Assembly (NCBI GenBank): GCA_030831415.1
Contig: JAURLC010000006.1
Location: forward strand, 1-7,349
Direction: 5' to 3'
DNA: 7,349 bases
From: Bacillota bacterium
GTDB lineage: Bacteria > Bacillota_I > Bacilli_A > RFN20 > CAG-826
Made by a program: the position numbers and the translations under genes. The notes under the pieces were generated by a model that worked only from the letters and a program-made list of their open reading frames with translations, was not told the origin of the DNA and did no database searches. This document shows positions 1-6,661 of the stretch, piece after piece (positions within the stretch are counted from its first letter, which is position 1; every line of letters begins with the position of its first letter).

Positions 1-33
1 ACCTCGCACTTCAACGCCAAGTCACAAATCAAA

Positions 34-62
34 AGTTTACGCTTCTAACGCATTCTTGTCAA
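34..62 (-). promoter_or_regulatory. Probable sigma-70-type promoter reading out of the window
   Basis: On the minus strand a perfect -35 box TTGACA (62 to 57) is followed by a 17-base spacer and a -10 box TAAACT (39 to 34, four of six matches to TATAAT). Transcription would start near base 27 and run off the left edge. It lies 22 bases past the queA stop codon, so it probably serves the next gene or RNA downstream rather than the queuosine operon. Nothing is visible of that target. The consensus -35 and ideal spacing make this the best promoter match in the window, but no start site is proven. Confidence 0.6.
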
Positions 63-84
63 CTATTTTTGCTCAGTCTTTTCT

Positions 85-1110
85 CTAGAGAATAAGCATC
101 GCATCCCCAAAGCTAAAAAAGCGATAACGATGATCAATGGCGTGCTGATAAACGCGCAACATTTCTTCCCGCCCAATGAAAGCAGAAACCAACATGACAA
201 GTGTCGATTTCGGTAAATGAAAGTTTGTGATGAGCGCATCGATGGCTTGAAACGTGTAACCAGGAGTAATGAATAAGTTCGTTTGACTCGATTCACCGAC
301 AAATTGAGGATGTTTCGATAAAGATGCTTCTAAGGTTCGACACGATGTGGTTCCAATTGCCACGAGCCGCTTTCTTGCTTGTTTTGCAACATTCAATCGA
401 CTTGCAACATCGGCTTCAATCGTATAACGCTCGATATGCATCACGTGGTCTTGGGTGTTTAAAGCCTTAACGGGTTTGAACGTTCCTAATCCAATTTGTA
501 GGGTGATATCCTCCACTTGAATTCCTTGGCTAATAAGCGATGTAAACAAGTCTTGCGTAAAATGAAATCCTGCCGTTGGTGCTGCAGCACTTCCTGGTAC
601 CTTTGCATATACTGTTTGATATCGATCTTTATCGTGTAATTGTTCACGAATGTAGGGAGGAAGAGGAATTTCTCCTAACGATTCTAAAACTTCAAAAAAG
701 ACACCTTGATAATGAAATTGAAGGATACGAAGACCTTCCTCCTCAACGGATTGGCAAGTCGCCGTTAATCGACCATCGCCAAACGTTAAAAAGGTACTAA
801 CTTTGACAACTTTGGCATTTCCCACTAAACATCGATAACGTCCTTCTCCTAAATCATCTAATAAAATCAACTCAACATGGGCATTGGTTTCTTGTTTGAC
901 GCCATATAATCGTGCCGGAATGACTTTCGTATTGTTTCGAATAAGGACATCATTCGATGTTAAATACTGTGGGATATCTTTAAACATTTTGTCTTCAATC
1001 ATCTTCGTAGAGCGATGGTATACCAAAAGACGAGAATCTAATCGTTCTTTGGGAGGATGTTGCGCAATTAATTCTGCGGGTAATTGAAAATCAAACAGCG
1101 AAATGTCCAT
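85..1110 (-). CDS. queA: S-adenosylmethionine:tRNA ribosyltransferase-isomerase
   Basis: QueA transfers and isomerises the ribosyl moiety of S-adenosylmethionine onto the preQ1 base already inserted at tRNA position 34, giving epoxyqueuosine; it is a cytoplasmic enzyme of queuosine synthesis. The 341-residue protein has the family's landmarks in order: N-terminal FDFQLPAELIAQHP (6-19), NNTKVIPARLYG (59-70), GSAAAPTAGFHFT (173-185), LQIGLGTFKPV (204-214), GTTSCRTLEAS (253-263), TNFHLPKSTLVMLVSAF (295-311) and the C-terminal YRFFSFGDAMLI. Length is normal for the family. I chose the ATG at 1110 because family members begin a few residues before the DFDF-like motif and because GAGG lies five bases upstream; an in-frame start at 1131 would add seven residues. 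The start lies 20 bases inside the end of tgt, which suggests translational coupling. No convincing terminator follows; TAG stop at 87-85. Confidence 0.97.
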   Translation of the reverse strand: MDISLFDFQLPAELIAQHPPKERLDSRLLVYHRSTKMIEDKMFKDIPQYLTSNDVLIRNNTKVIPARLYGVKQETNAHVELILLDDLGEGRYRCLVGNAKVVKVSTFLTFGDGRLTATCQSVEEEGLRILQFHYQGVFFEVLESLGEIPLPPYIREQLHDKDRYQTVYAKVPGSAAAPTAGFHFTQDLFTSLISQGIQVEDITLQIGLGTFKPVKALNTQDHVMHIERYTIEADVASRLNVAKQARKRLVAIGTTSCRTLEASLSKHPQFVGESSQTNLFITPGYTFQAIDALITNFHLPKSTLVMLVSAFIGREEMLRVYQHAIDHRYRFFSFGDAMLIL

Positions 1111-2233
1111 TAAAACCTCGATCATCGCCATATTCCATTAATACATGGTGAGCATACTCATCAAAACGTTGTTCTTTAATGGCGAGGCGTGCACCTTCGA
1201 CTATACGAATCAAAAAGCGTACATTATGCATTGACATTAACCGCTTTCCAAACATCTCATCCGCTTTGTAAAGATGACGAATATACGCTCGGGTATAATG
1301 TTGACAAGCGTAGCAATCACAAGCATCATCCAAAGGAATAAATGCTTTTTCATACTGCGCATCTTTAATATTGAGGCGTCCTTTAGAAGTCATCACAGCT
1401 CCATGCCGGGCTAATCGCGTGGGTAAAACACAATCAAACATGTCAATCCCTAATCGAATGGCTTCCAAAATATAATCTAGGGAACCGATACCCATAACAT
1501 AGCGAGGTTTGTCTTCTGGAAGATAGGGCGAGGCAGCCTGAATCATTTTTGAAAAAACTTCTTTGGGTTCACCGATAGATGTTCCACCAATGGCAAATCC
1601 ATCAAAGGGTAATTGGGTTGTTTCTTTCGCACTCCAAGCGCGAAGATCATCAAATTCTCCCCCTTGAATAATGCCAAACATGGCTTGTTGTGCATTTGTT
1701 TTGGCTTCAATACTTCGTTTGGCCCACCGTAAGGTTCGTTCGGTGGATGCCTGAGCATACGCATAGTCGACTGGATAGGCAATACATTCATCGAACGCCA
1801 TCATAATATCTGATCCTAATTGTTGTTGGATAGCCGTCGCGGTTTCAGGATTTAACGTCATCAAATCACCATTTAGATGATTACGAAAAGTGACACCTTT
1901 TTCATCAATTTTTCGATTTTTAGCCAACGAAAACACTTGGAAACCACCCGAATCCGTTAGGATGGGACCGTGATAATTCATAAAGCGATGAAGTCCACCG
2001 GCAGCTTGAACGATGTCTGCTCCCGGGCGTAACGCTAAATGATATGTATTCGAAAGAATCACACCACTGCCTATTGAGTGGAGTTCTTCTGGGGATAACG
2101 TTTTTACCGTGGCCAGCGTCCCCACTGGCATAAACATTGGAACTTCAACTTCACCATGAGGGGTTGATAAAACACCCGTACGTGCGCGACCATCTTGAGC
2201 TGTAATCGTTAATGATAACGGACTATCGGACAT
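1091..2233 (-). CDS. tgt: Queuine/preQ1 tRNA-guanine transglycosylase
   Basis: Tgt exchanges guanine 34 of tRNAs with GUN anticodons (Asp, Asn, His, Tyr) for a 7-deazaguanine; in bacteria this is normally preQ1, which QueA then modifies. The 380-residue protein carries the full catalytic set, offset by 13 or 8 residues from Zymomonas mobilis numbering: D94 in LTDSGGFQ, D148 in FDEC, GG at 216-217, nucleophile D267 in FDCVLPTR, and the zinc ligands C305, C307, C310 and H336. The substrate loop reads GGTSIGEP where Z. mobilis has GGLAVGE. The ATG at 2233 is preferred over an in-frame TTG at 2248; only a weak GGGG lies nine bases upstream, so translation probably depends on coupling with queT, whose stop overlaps by 11 bases. 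After the usual end of the family (YGDDRGF) there are six extra residues that overlap queA. Confidence 0.97.
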   Translation of the reverse strand: MSDSPLSLTITAQDGRARTGVLSTPHGEVEVPMFMPVGTLATVKTLSPEELHSIGSGVILSNTYHLALRPGADIVQAAGGLHRFMNYHGPILTDSGGFQVFSLAKNRKIDEKGVTFRNHLNGDLMTLNPETATAIQQQLGSDIMMAFDECIAYPVDYAYAQASTERTLRWAKRSIEAKTNAQQAMFGIIQGGEFDDLRAWSAKETTQLPFDGFAIGGTSIGEPKEVFSKMIQAASPYLPEDKPRYVMGIGSLDYILEAIRLGIDMFDCVLPTRLARHGAVMTSKGRLNIKDAQYEKAFIPLDDACDCYACQHYTRAYIRHLYKADEMFGKRLMSMHNVRFLIRIVEGARLAIKEQRFDEYAHHVLMEYGDDRGFNGHFAV

Positions 2234-2762
2234 TTTGAGTTGCCCCAATAAGTCTTAAAAAATATCGATTTTTTCTGAAGATGAAATATAAAGGAAACCC
2301 TAGACCATATAAGACGACAAACTGACCTAAGGCCACAGAAAAACCAATAGACGATATCAAGGTCCATTCAAAAGGCAACTCTAAGGCAAAGGGAAGAAAG
2401 ATGGCAAGGTACAATGCGTTGAAGAAAACGGGATAGACCATACCAACCCAAAATTCTTTGGTTCGTCCTAAAAGAAACCCAGCGCCAAAGGTCACCAAGG
2501 ACCCGATCACAGCATCAAACCAAACAAATGATCCAAGGGGACTAAATAAGTTGGCTATGAATGTCCCAATGACAATTCCTACGATATAATCTTTTCGAAA
2601 AAAAACTAACAGTAATAACACTTCTGAAACACGAAATTGGATCCCTAAATAAGCAAGTGAATTTAAGGGAGGGGTAATCGTTAAAACAACGTACAAGCCT
2701 GCGATAATTCCATTGGTAATAAGTTGTTGAGTTGCAAGACGATTTATCATAAAAACTATCAT
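2223..2762 (-). CDS. queT: QueT-family queuosine precursor transporter (ECF S component)
   Basis: QueT is the membrane-embedded, substrate-binding S component of an energy-coupling-factor importer for a queuosine precursor. The 179-residue protein is strongly hydrophobic with about six membrane segments (roughly 15-33, 45-55, 58-76, 82-98, 106-125 and 134-163). Family marks are IQFRVSEVLLLL (41-52), GTFIANLFSPLG (66-77), DAVIGSLVTFGAGFLLGR (83-100) and a late GQFVVLYGLGFPLY stretch (146-159). The ECF energizing module (two ATPases and EcfT) is not in the window and is normally shared and encoded elsewhere. The ATG at 2762 is supported by GAGGGG six bases upstream; the ATG at 2750 would shorten the protein by four residues. 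First gene of queT-tgt-queA, which supports the substrate assignment. Whether the ligand is preQ0, preQ1 or queuine cannot be read from the sequence; QueA downstream favours preQ1. Confidence 0.92.
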   Translation of the reverse strand: MIVFMINRLATQQLITNGIIAGLYVVLTITPPLNSLAYLGIQFRVSEVLLLLVFFRKDYIVGIVIGTFIANLFSPLGSFVWFDAVIGSLVTFGAGFLLGRTKEFWVGMVYPVFFNALYLAIFLPFALELPFEWTLISSIGFSVALGQFVVLYGLGFPLYFIFRKNRYFLRLIGATQNVR

Positions 2763-2767
2763 ATCAT

Positions 2768-2800
2768 ACCCCTCATAAAGTAAGGGGGTTAAAAACCAAT
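2768..2800 (-). promoter_or_regulatory. Candidate hairpin sequestering the queT ribosome-binding site
   Basis: In the queT leader the ribosome-binding site GAGGGG (2774 to 2769) can pair with an upstream CCCCTT (2787 to 2782), giving six pairs including one G-U around a seven-base loop ACTTTAT. A competing small hairpin, GGTT (2797-2794) with AACC (2790-2787) around TTT, would use some of the same C residues. The arrangement would allow translational control of queT. It does not match the preQ1-I, preQ1-II or preQ1-III riboswitch consensus as I know them, and the leader may be too short for a full aptamer. The stem could be fortuitous. Confidence 0.35.
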
Positions 2801-2805
2801 ATTTA

Positions 2806-2814
2806 TGTTAAAAT
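2806..2814 (+). promoter_or_regulatory. Probable extended -10 promoter of degV
   Basis: TGTTAAAAT combines an extended -10 TG dinucleotide (2806-2807) with a -10 hexamer TAAAAT (2809-2814, five of six matches). The sequence 17 bases upstream is a poor -35 match, which is tolerated by extended -10 promoters. Transcription would start near 2820, leaving a leader of about 35 bases before the degV ATG. The divergent queT promoter must lie in nearly the same DNA; a weak minus-strand match is TTCGAC (2831-2826) with TAACAT (2810-2805) at 15 bases spacing, which I do not call separately. Confidence 0.5.
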
Positions 2815-2855
2815 CTCTTTAATTAGTCGAATACTTGGCACAAGGAGGAAAACAC

Positions 2856-3737
2856 ATGCCAAAATTTGCTGTCGTTGCAGATGCATGCACAGACTTACCG
2901 TTACCGATCGTTGAAAAGCTTGAATTACATGTCGTTCCCATGGTCGTCATGATTGGAGAAAATACGTATCGTCATTATCCTGATGAACGTAATCTTAAAA
3001 TAGATGATTTTTATCAAATGCTCCGAGATAAAGCGATGCCTCGTACGTCCCAACCTAATGCAAGTGAAGTGGTTGAAGTCATTGAACCCTTACTTCAAGC
3101 TGGTCAAGATGTGTTAATGCTCTCGATTTCTAGTAACCTTTCCCAAACGTTTAATTCAATGAATATTGCTTTGGGTGAACTTCGCGAACGATTCCCTGAC
3201 CGACGCATTGAATTGTTTGATACGCTTAACGCTTCAACAGGTGAAGGATTCTTAGTGTACAAAGCCTTACAAATGCGAAAAGCAGATAAATCGCTAGACG
3301 AAACATTGAAATACTTAAATGATGTCCGCAATAAAATTACGACAACCGTTATTTTTGATGACTTATCACACTTAAAACGTGGAGGTCGTATTAACCTCGC
3401 GAAATTTGCTTTAGGTTCCTTATTAGGTATCAAACCCGCTTTAATTTGTAATTCAGAAGGTAGAATTCTTCCTACCAAAGCCAAATTACGCGGTCGTAAA
3501 AACGCCATTGGTTGGTTAAAAGAAAACTTTACCAACCTTGTTGAAGATGAGGATTTAGTGCTCATCGTCCATTCTGATGCTAAAGAAGATGCTGAAACGT
3601 TAGCAAGTGAGCTAAAAGCATCCAACCCTAAAATTAAAGAACTCATCATCGCCCGTATGGGTCCTGTCATTGGTGCTCATGGTGGACTTGGAACGTTAGG
3701 TTTAATGTATTTAGGTAAAACAAAAGACATCGCATAG
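2856..3737 (+). CDS. DegV family protein, probable fatty-acid-binding (FakB-like)
   Basis: DegV proteins bind a fatty acid in a buried pocket; members studied as FakB present exogenous fatty acids to the kinase FakA for phospholipid synthesis. The 293-residue protein starts with the family strand KFAVVADACTDLP (3-15) and has RTSQPN (63-68), SISSNLSQTFN (90-100), FDTLNASTGEG (121-131), LKRGGRI (173-179) and GPVIGAHGGLGTLG (269-282). T64, the serines at 92-93 and H275 lie where FakB proteins contact the fatty-acid carboxylate. Several positions differ from the usual signatures (ADA instead of tDS, SSNLSQT instead of SSGLSGT, HGGLGT instead of HTGPGT). The ATG at 2856 is chosen because AAGGAGG sits seven bases upstream; an upstream in-frame TTG at 2835 would translate through that site. 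It is a single-gene unit with its own promoter and terminator. The fatty-acid role is inferred from the family; no fakA is visible here. Confidence 0.92.
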   Translation: MPKFAVVADACTDLPLPIVEKLELHVVPMVVMIGENTYRHYPDERNLKIDDFYQMLRDKAMPRTSQPNASEVVEVIEPLLQAGQDVLMLSISSNLSQTFNSMNIALGELRERFPDRRIELFDTLNASTGEGFLVYKALQMRKADKSLDETLKYLNDVRNKITTTVIFDDLSHLKRGGRINLAKFALGSLLGIKPALICNSEGRILPTKAKLRGRKNAIGWLKENFTNLVEDEDLVLIVHSDAKEDAETLASELKASNPKIKELIIARMGPVIGAHGGLGTLGLMYLGKTKDIA

Positions 3738-3758
3738 TTCAAACTTTCATCGCCGATT

Positions 3759-3784
3759 AAAAAGACAGCCTAGGCTGTCTTTTT
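3759..3784. terminator. Bidirectional rho-independent terminator between degV and gatB
   Basis: A perfect 26-base palindrome centred on CCTAGG has a GACAGCC/GGCTGTC stem flanked by five A residues on the left and five T residues on the right. On either strand it forms a GC-rich hairpin followed by a U run, so it can end both the rightward degV transcript and the leftward ligA-gatCAB transcript. The degV stop is 21 bases away. The palindrome extends into the gatB TAA stop (3785-3783), so no sequence is spare between the two convergent genes. Confidence 0.9.
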
Positions 3785-5210
3785 ATTTACTTTTCAAAGT
3801 CTTTAACAACAATTGATTCGTTAACCCTGGATTCACTTTTCCACCGGTTTTTTTCATAATTTGTCCGATTAAAAATCCAACCGCACGATCTTTTCCTTCT
3901 TTGAAATCAAGAATACTTTGTGGATTCGCTTGCAGAATCGCGTCAATTTCTTGTTGAATCAATGTTGGATCGGAAATTTGCAACATTGCCTTTTTAGAGG
4001 CAATGTCACGAGCCCCCTCATTGGATTGTTGCATGAGATCAAAAAGCTCTTTTGCTTGTTTGTTGGATATATCCCCTGCTTCAATAAGCGATACTAATCC
4101 AACGAGGCGGATAGGTTCAATCGAAAAATCGGTAATCGACGTTTGGGTTTTGTTTAAAACACTCATCGTGTCTTGTATAATCCAATTGGCATAAAGTTTA
4201 TAGTGCTTACCTTCCGCTGCACACGCATCAAAATAAGTAGCAATATCGACATCTTTTGTTAAGAGTCCTGCATCATATTCGGATAAGCCAAACGTTTCCA
4301 TATAGCGTGTTTTCTTTTCGCTTGCTAGTTCTAAGCGCGTTGATTGCGCTTGTTCGATAAAAGCATGGGACAACGTTAACGGGACCAAATTAGGTTCTGG
4401 GAAATATTTATAATCGACGGCATCGGTTTTTACCCGCATGAGAATGGTTTCTTTCTTTGCTTCATCAAAGCGACGCGTTTCTTGAGCGACGCGAGATCCG
4501 CTTAGAAGCAAACGTTCTTGTCGTAACATTTCAAATTCAATGGCTTTTTGAACATTGGCAATCGAGTTTAAGTTTTTGATTTCTACTTTCGTTCCAAAAG
4601 CTGAATCCCCAATTGGGCGAATCGAAATATTAACATCACATCGAAGCGATCCTTCTTCGAGTTTTCCTGAGGATACACGCGTAAATGAAACAATTTGACG
4701 AATCGTTTCCACAAACGATGCTGCTTCTTCACCTGTTTTAAAGTCTGGATAGGTGACAATTTCCATCAGTGGGATACCCGCACGGTTATAATCAACAAGC
4801 GACATATCGCCATAATGATGTTGCATCGCCGTATCTTCTTCAAGGTGAAGGCGTTCGATACGAATACGGGTAGTTCCTTCAGAAGTTGGGATATCTACAA
4901 ATCCATCAAAACCAATGGGGTGACGATGTTGGGTAATTTGAAAGCCTTTCGGTAAATCGGCATAAAAATAGTTTTTTCGATCAAAATGTAATTCGTTATC
5001 GACATGTAAATGCAACGCCGTACATACTTGAATCGCATTTATCACCGCTTGTTTGTTAACCACAGGCATCGTTCCAGGGTGAGCAAGATCAAGCGGTAAC
5101 ACTGCCGTGTTAGGTTCAGCTTTATAGGTGACAGGCGCACGCGAAAACATTTTCGAACGTGTTTGCATTTCGACATGGATTTCTAATCCAATGACCGCTT
5201 CAAAATTCAT
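3783..5210 (-). CDS. gatB: Asp/Glu-tRNA(Asn/Gln) amidotransferase subunit B
   Basis: GatB is the tRNA-binding and kinase-like subunit of GatCAB: it phosphorylates the Glu or Asp of a mischarged tRNA and uses ammonia channelled from GatA to form the amide. The 475-residue protein has normal length. The catalytic cradle is visible: VIGLEIHVEMQT (6-17, with E10 and H12 as likely metal ligands), FDRKNYFYADLPKGFQITQ (76-94), HLEEDTAMQH (122-131), DYNRAGIPLMEIVTYPDF (140-157), LRCDVNIS (189-196) and GTKVEIKNLNS (206-216). The C-terminal half holds the helical and tail domains, with ANWI (341-344) and the GKVNPGLTNQLLLKTL end (457-472). The ATG at 5210 is fixed by the family N terminus, an AAGGAAGG site six bases upstream, and the ATGA overlap with the gatA stop. 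A longer in-frame opening to 5285 lies entirely inside gatA. Last gene of its operon. Confidence 0.98.
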   Translation of the reverse strand: MNFEAVIGLEIHVEMQTRSKMFSRAPVTYKAEPNTAVLPLDLAHPGTMPVVNKQAVINAIQVCTALHLHVDNELHFDRKNYFYADLPKGFQITQHRHPIGFDGFVDIPTSEGTTRIRIERLHLEEDTAMQHHYGDMSLVDYNRAGIPLMEIVTYPDFKTGEEAASFVETIRQIVSFTRVSSGKLEEGSLRCDVNISIRPIGDSAFGTKVEIKNLNSIANVQKAIEFEMLRQERLLLSGSRVAQETRRFDEAKKETILMRVKTDAVDYKYFPEPNLVPLTLSHAFIEQAQSTRLELASEKKTRYMETFGLSEYDAGLLTKDVDIATYFDACAAEGKHYKLYANWIIQDTMSVLNKTQTSITDFSIEPIRLVGLVSLIEAGDISNKQAKELFDLMQQSNEGARDIASKKAMLQISDPTLIQQEIDAILQANPQSILDFKEGKDRAVGFLIGQIMKKTGGKVNPGLTNQLLLKTLKSK

Positions 5211-6661
5211 TCTAAACCTTCCTTGGATGCGATAAGATTTTTGAATCCAATCGTCTCTTCTAATAGACTCGCCAAGGAGAAACATAACGCTTCTTCTTTT
5301 GCGGCTGTCATGATGTTGGCACCAAAGGGTAATCCATCTTCAAATCCTAAAGGTAACGTTAAAGAAGGTAATCCTGCAAAATTACCGAGTGCTAAATGGG
5401 AATCTGCAATCAAATATTCATTCGATAAACGATCCGAAGAGTTTTTAAAAAGGGGAGCAATGGTAGGAGCAGCAGGTAAATAAATACCATCATAACGTTC
5501 AAATAACGAATTTAATTGATTCACTATCTTTCGTCGAATTTTTTGTGCTCGTAAAAATAACACATCTTGATTTTCTCGCATGAGGACAAAACTACCGATG
5601 ACAAATCGGCGTTTAATGAGTTCAGAAAATCCATTGGTTCGTGCTTGCATCATCACGTCTTGATAGGTTTTCCCTTCGTATCCGGGTCCGAATTTAATGC
5701 CATCTAAATTGGCATTATTACTCGTTGCCTCAGCACATGAAATCGTCATATAGGTGGGATAAATTGCTTTTAATAATGCTTCATCGAAATCGACCATATC
5801 GACGATAATGCCTTGTTTTTTTAATCCTTCAATCGAGGATAAAAATGCCTTGCGAATGATCGGATTACGAATCGAATCAAAGACTTGCTTTAAGACCGCT
5901 ATTTTGGTTTGTGTCGGTGAAAAAGGTTTTTCCACGAAAGGTTCAACGAGCGTGGTCGCATCATGTGCATCCACCCCTGCCAAAACATTTAATAATTGGT
6001 TTGCATCTTCAACGTTACGTGTAAAGTAGGCGACATGATCAAGGGAAGGTGCAAAGGGGAATAACCCATAACGTGAAATACGCCCCCATGAGGGTTTAAA
6101 TCCTACTAATCCTGCATAACTAGCAGGCTTTCTTACCGAATCACCCGTGTCCGATCCAATTGAAAACGGAACAATACCTGCACTGACAGCAATTGCTGAA
6201 CCCGAACTGCTTCCGCCAATTTGGCGTGTATGGGTTGGATCATAAGGGTTGGTTTGGATCCCTTTATGACCCGTCATTCCCGTTCCACCCATCGCAAGTT
6301 CATCTAGGGTTGCTTTCCCAATTAAGACGGCATTGGCTTGTTTTAGTTTTTCAACGACCGTTGCATCATATAAAGGTATGTATCCTTTAAAAATGTCACT
6401 ACCCGCGGTAGTTTCAATGCCCTGGGTAGAAAAATTGTCCTTTAAAACGTACGGAATCCCCCATAAAACATTATTCGGTTCAGGGTTGGTTAAAGAAGCG
6501 GCATGTTGCCTTGCTTGTTCTTCGAGAATACATTCAAATGCATTATCGTCGTTGGCTTTGGCTCGTTTAATAGCCTCATCTACAAGTTCTAAAGGCGTAA
6601 TACGTTTTTCTACGAGTGCTTGATGAATCGATACGATGGACCCATCTAAAACATGTGCCAT
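5207..6661 (-). CDS. gatA: Asp/Glu-tRNA(Asn/Gln) amidotransferase subunit A
   Basis: GatA is the glutaminase subunit, an amidase-signature enzyme that frees ammonia from glutamine and passes it to GatB. The 484-residue protein contains the Ser-cisSer-Lys triad: K74 in VLKDN, S151 in IGGSSSGSA and nucleophile S175 in GSDTGDSVRKPA. The spacing of the two serines (24 residues) equals that in Staphylococcus aureus GatA (S154, S178). The oxyanion loop reads TGDS where most amidase-signature proteins have GGS; I believe this variant also occurs in some Mollicutes and related lineages. Other family marks are GIPYVLKDN (68-76), LDELAMGGTG (119-128) and FKPSWGRISRYGL (188-200). The ATG at 6661 abuts the gatC TAA with no gap, and AAGGTGG lies eight bases upstream. 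The TGA stop overlaps the gatB ATG by four bases, which should keep A and B production matched. Confidence 0.98.
   Translation of the reverse strand: MAHVLDGSIVSIHQALVEKRITPLELVDEAIKRAKANDDNAFECILEEQARQHAASLTNPEPNNVLWGIPYVLKDNFSTQGIETTAGSDIFKGYIPLYDATVVEKLKQANAVLIGKATLDELAMGGTGMTGHKGIQTNPYDPTHTRQIGGSSSGSAIAVSAGIVPFSIGSDTGDSVRKPASYAGLVGFKPSWGRISRYGLFPFAPSLDHVAYFTRNVEDANQLLNVLAGVDAHDATTLVEPFVEKPFSPTQTKIAVLKQVFDSIRNPIIRKAFLSSIEGLKKQGIIVDMVDFDEALLKAIYPTYMTISCAEATSNNANLDGIKFGPGYEGKTYQDVMMQARTNGFSELIKRRFVIGSFVLMRENQDVLFLRAQKIRRKIVNQLNSLFERYDGIYLPAAPTIAPLFKNSSDRLSNEYLIADSHLALGNFAGLPSLTLPLGFEDGLPFGANIMTAAKEEALCFSLASLLEETIGFKNLIASKEGLE

Noticed and set aside
81..92. Perfect 12-base palindrome TTCTCTAGAGAA over the queA stop codon, a possible terminator
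   Set aside because: The stem would be short and AT-rich with almost no loop, and no T run follows on the minus strand.
1111..1131. Longer N terminus for queA starting at 1131
   Set aside because: It would add seven residues with no family match and bypass the GAGG site that is well placed for the ATG at 1110.
2763..2834. Canonical preQ1-I or preQ1-II riboswitch upstream of queT
   Set aside because: I could not find the preQ1-I pattern (short stem, C-rich loop, A-rich tail) or the conserved preQ1-II 3' part; only a simple hairpin over the ribosome-binding site is supported.
2835..2855. TTG start for degV giving seven more residues
   Set aside because: The extra codons are the ribosome-binding site itself, which is ideally placed for the ATG at 2856.
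3104..3670. Long antisense open frame of 188 codons opposite degV
   Set aside because: It is the complement of a well-supported gene, has no ribosome-binding site I can see and no recognisable protein features.
5211..5285. Longer gatB reading from 5285
   Set aside because: The added part lies inside gatA, has no family similarity, and the ATGA overlap with a good ribosome-binding site marks 5210 as the start.
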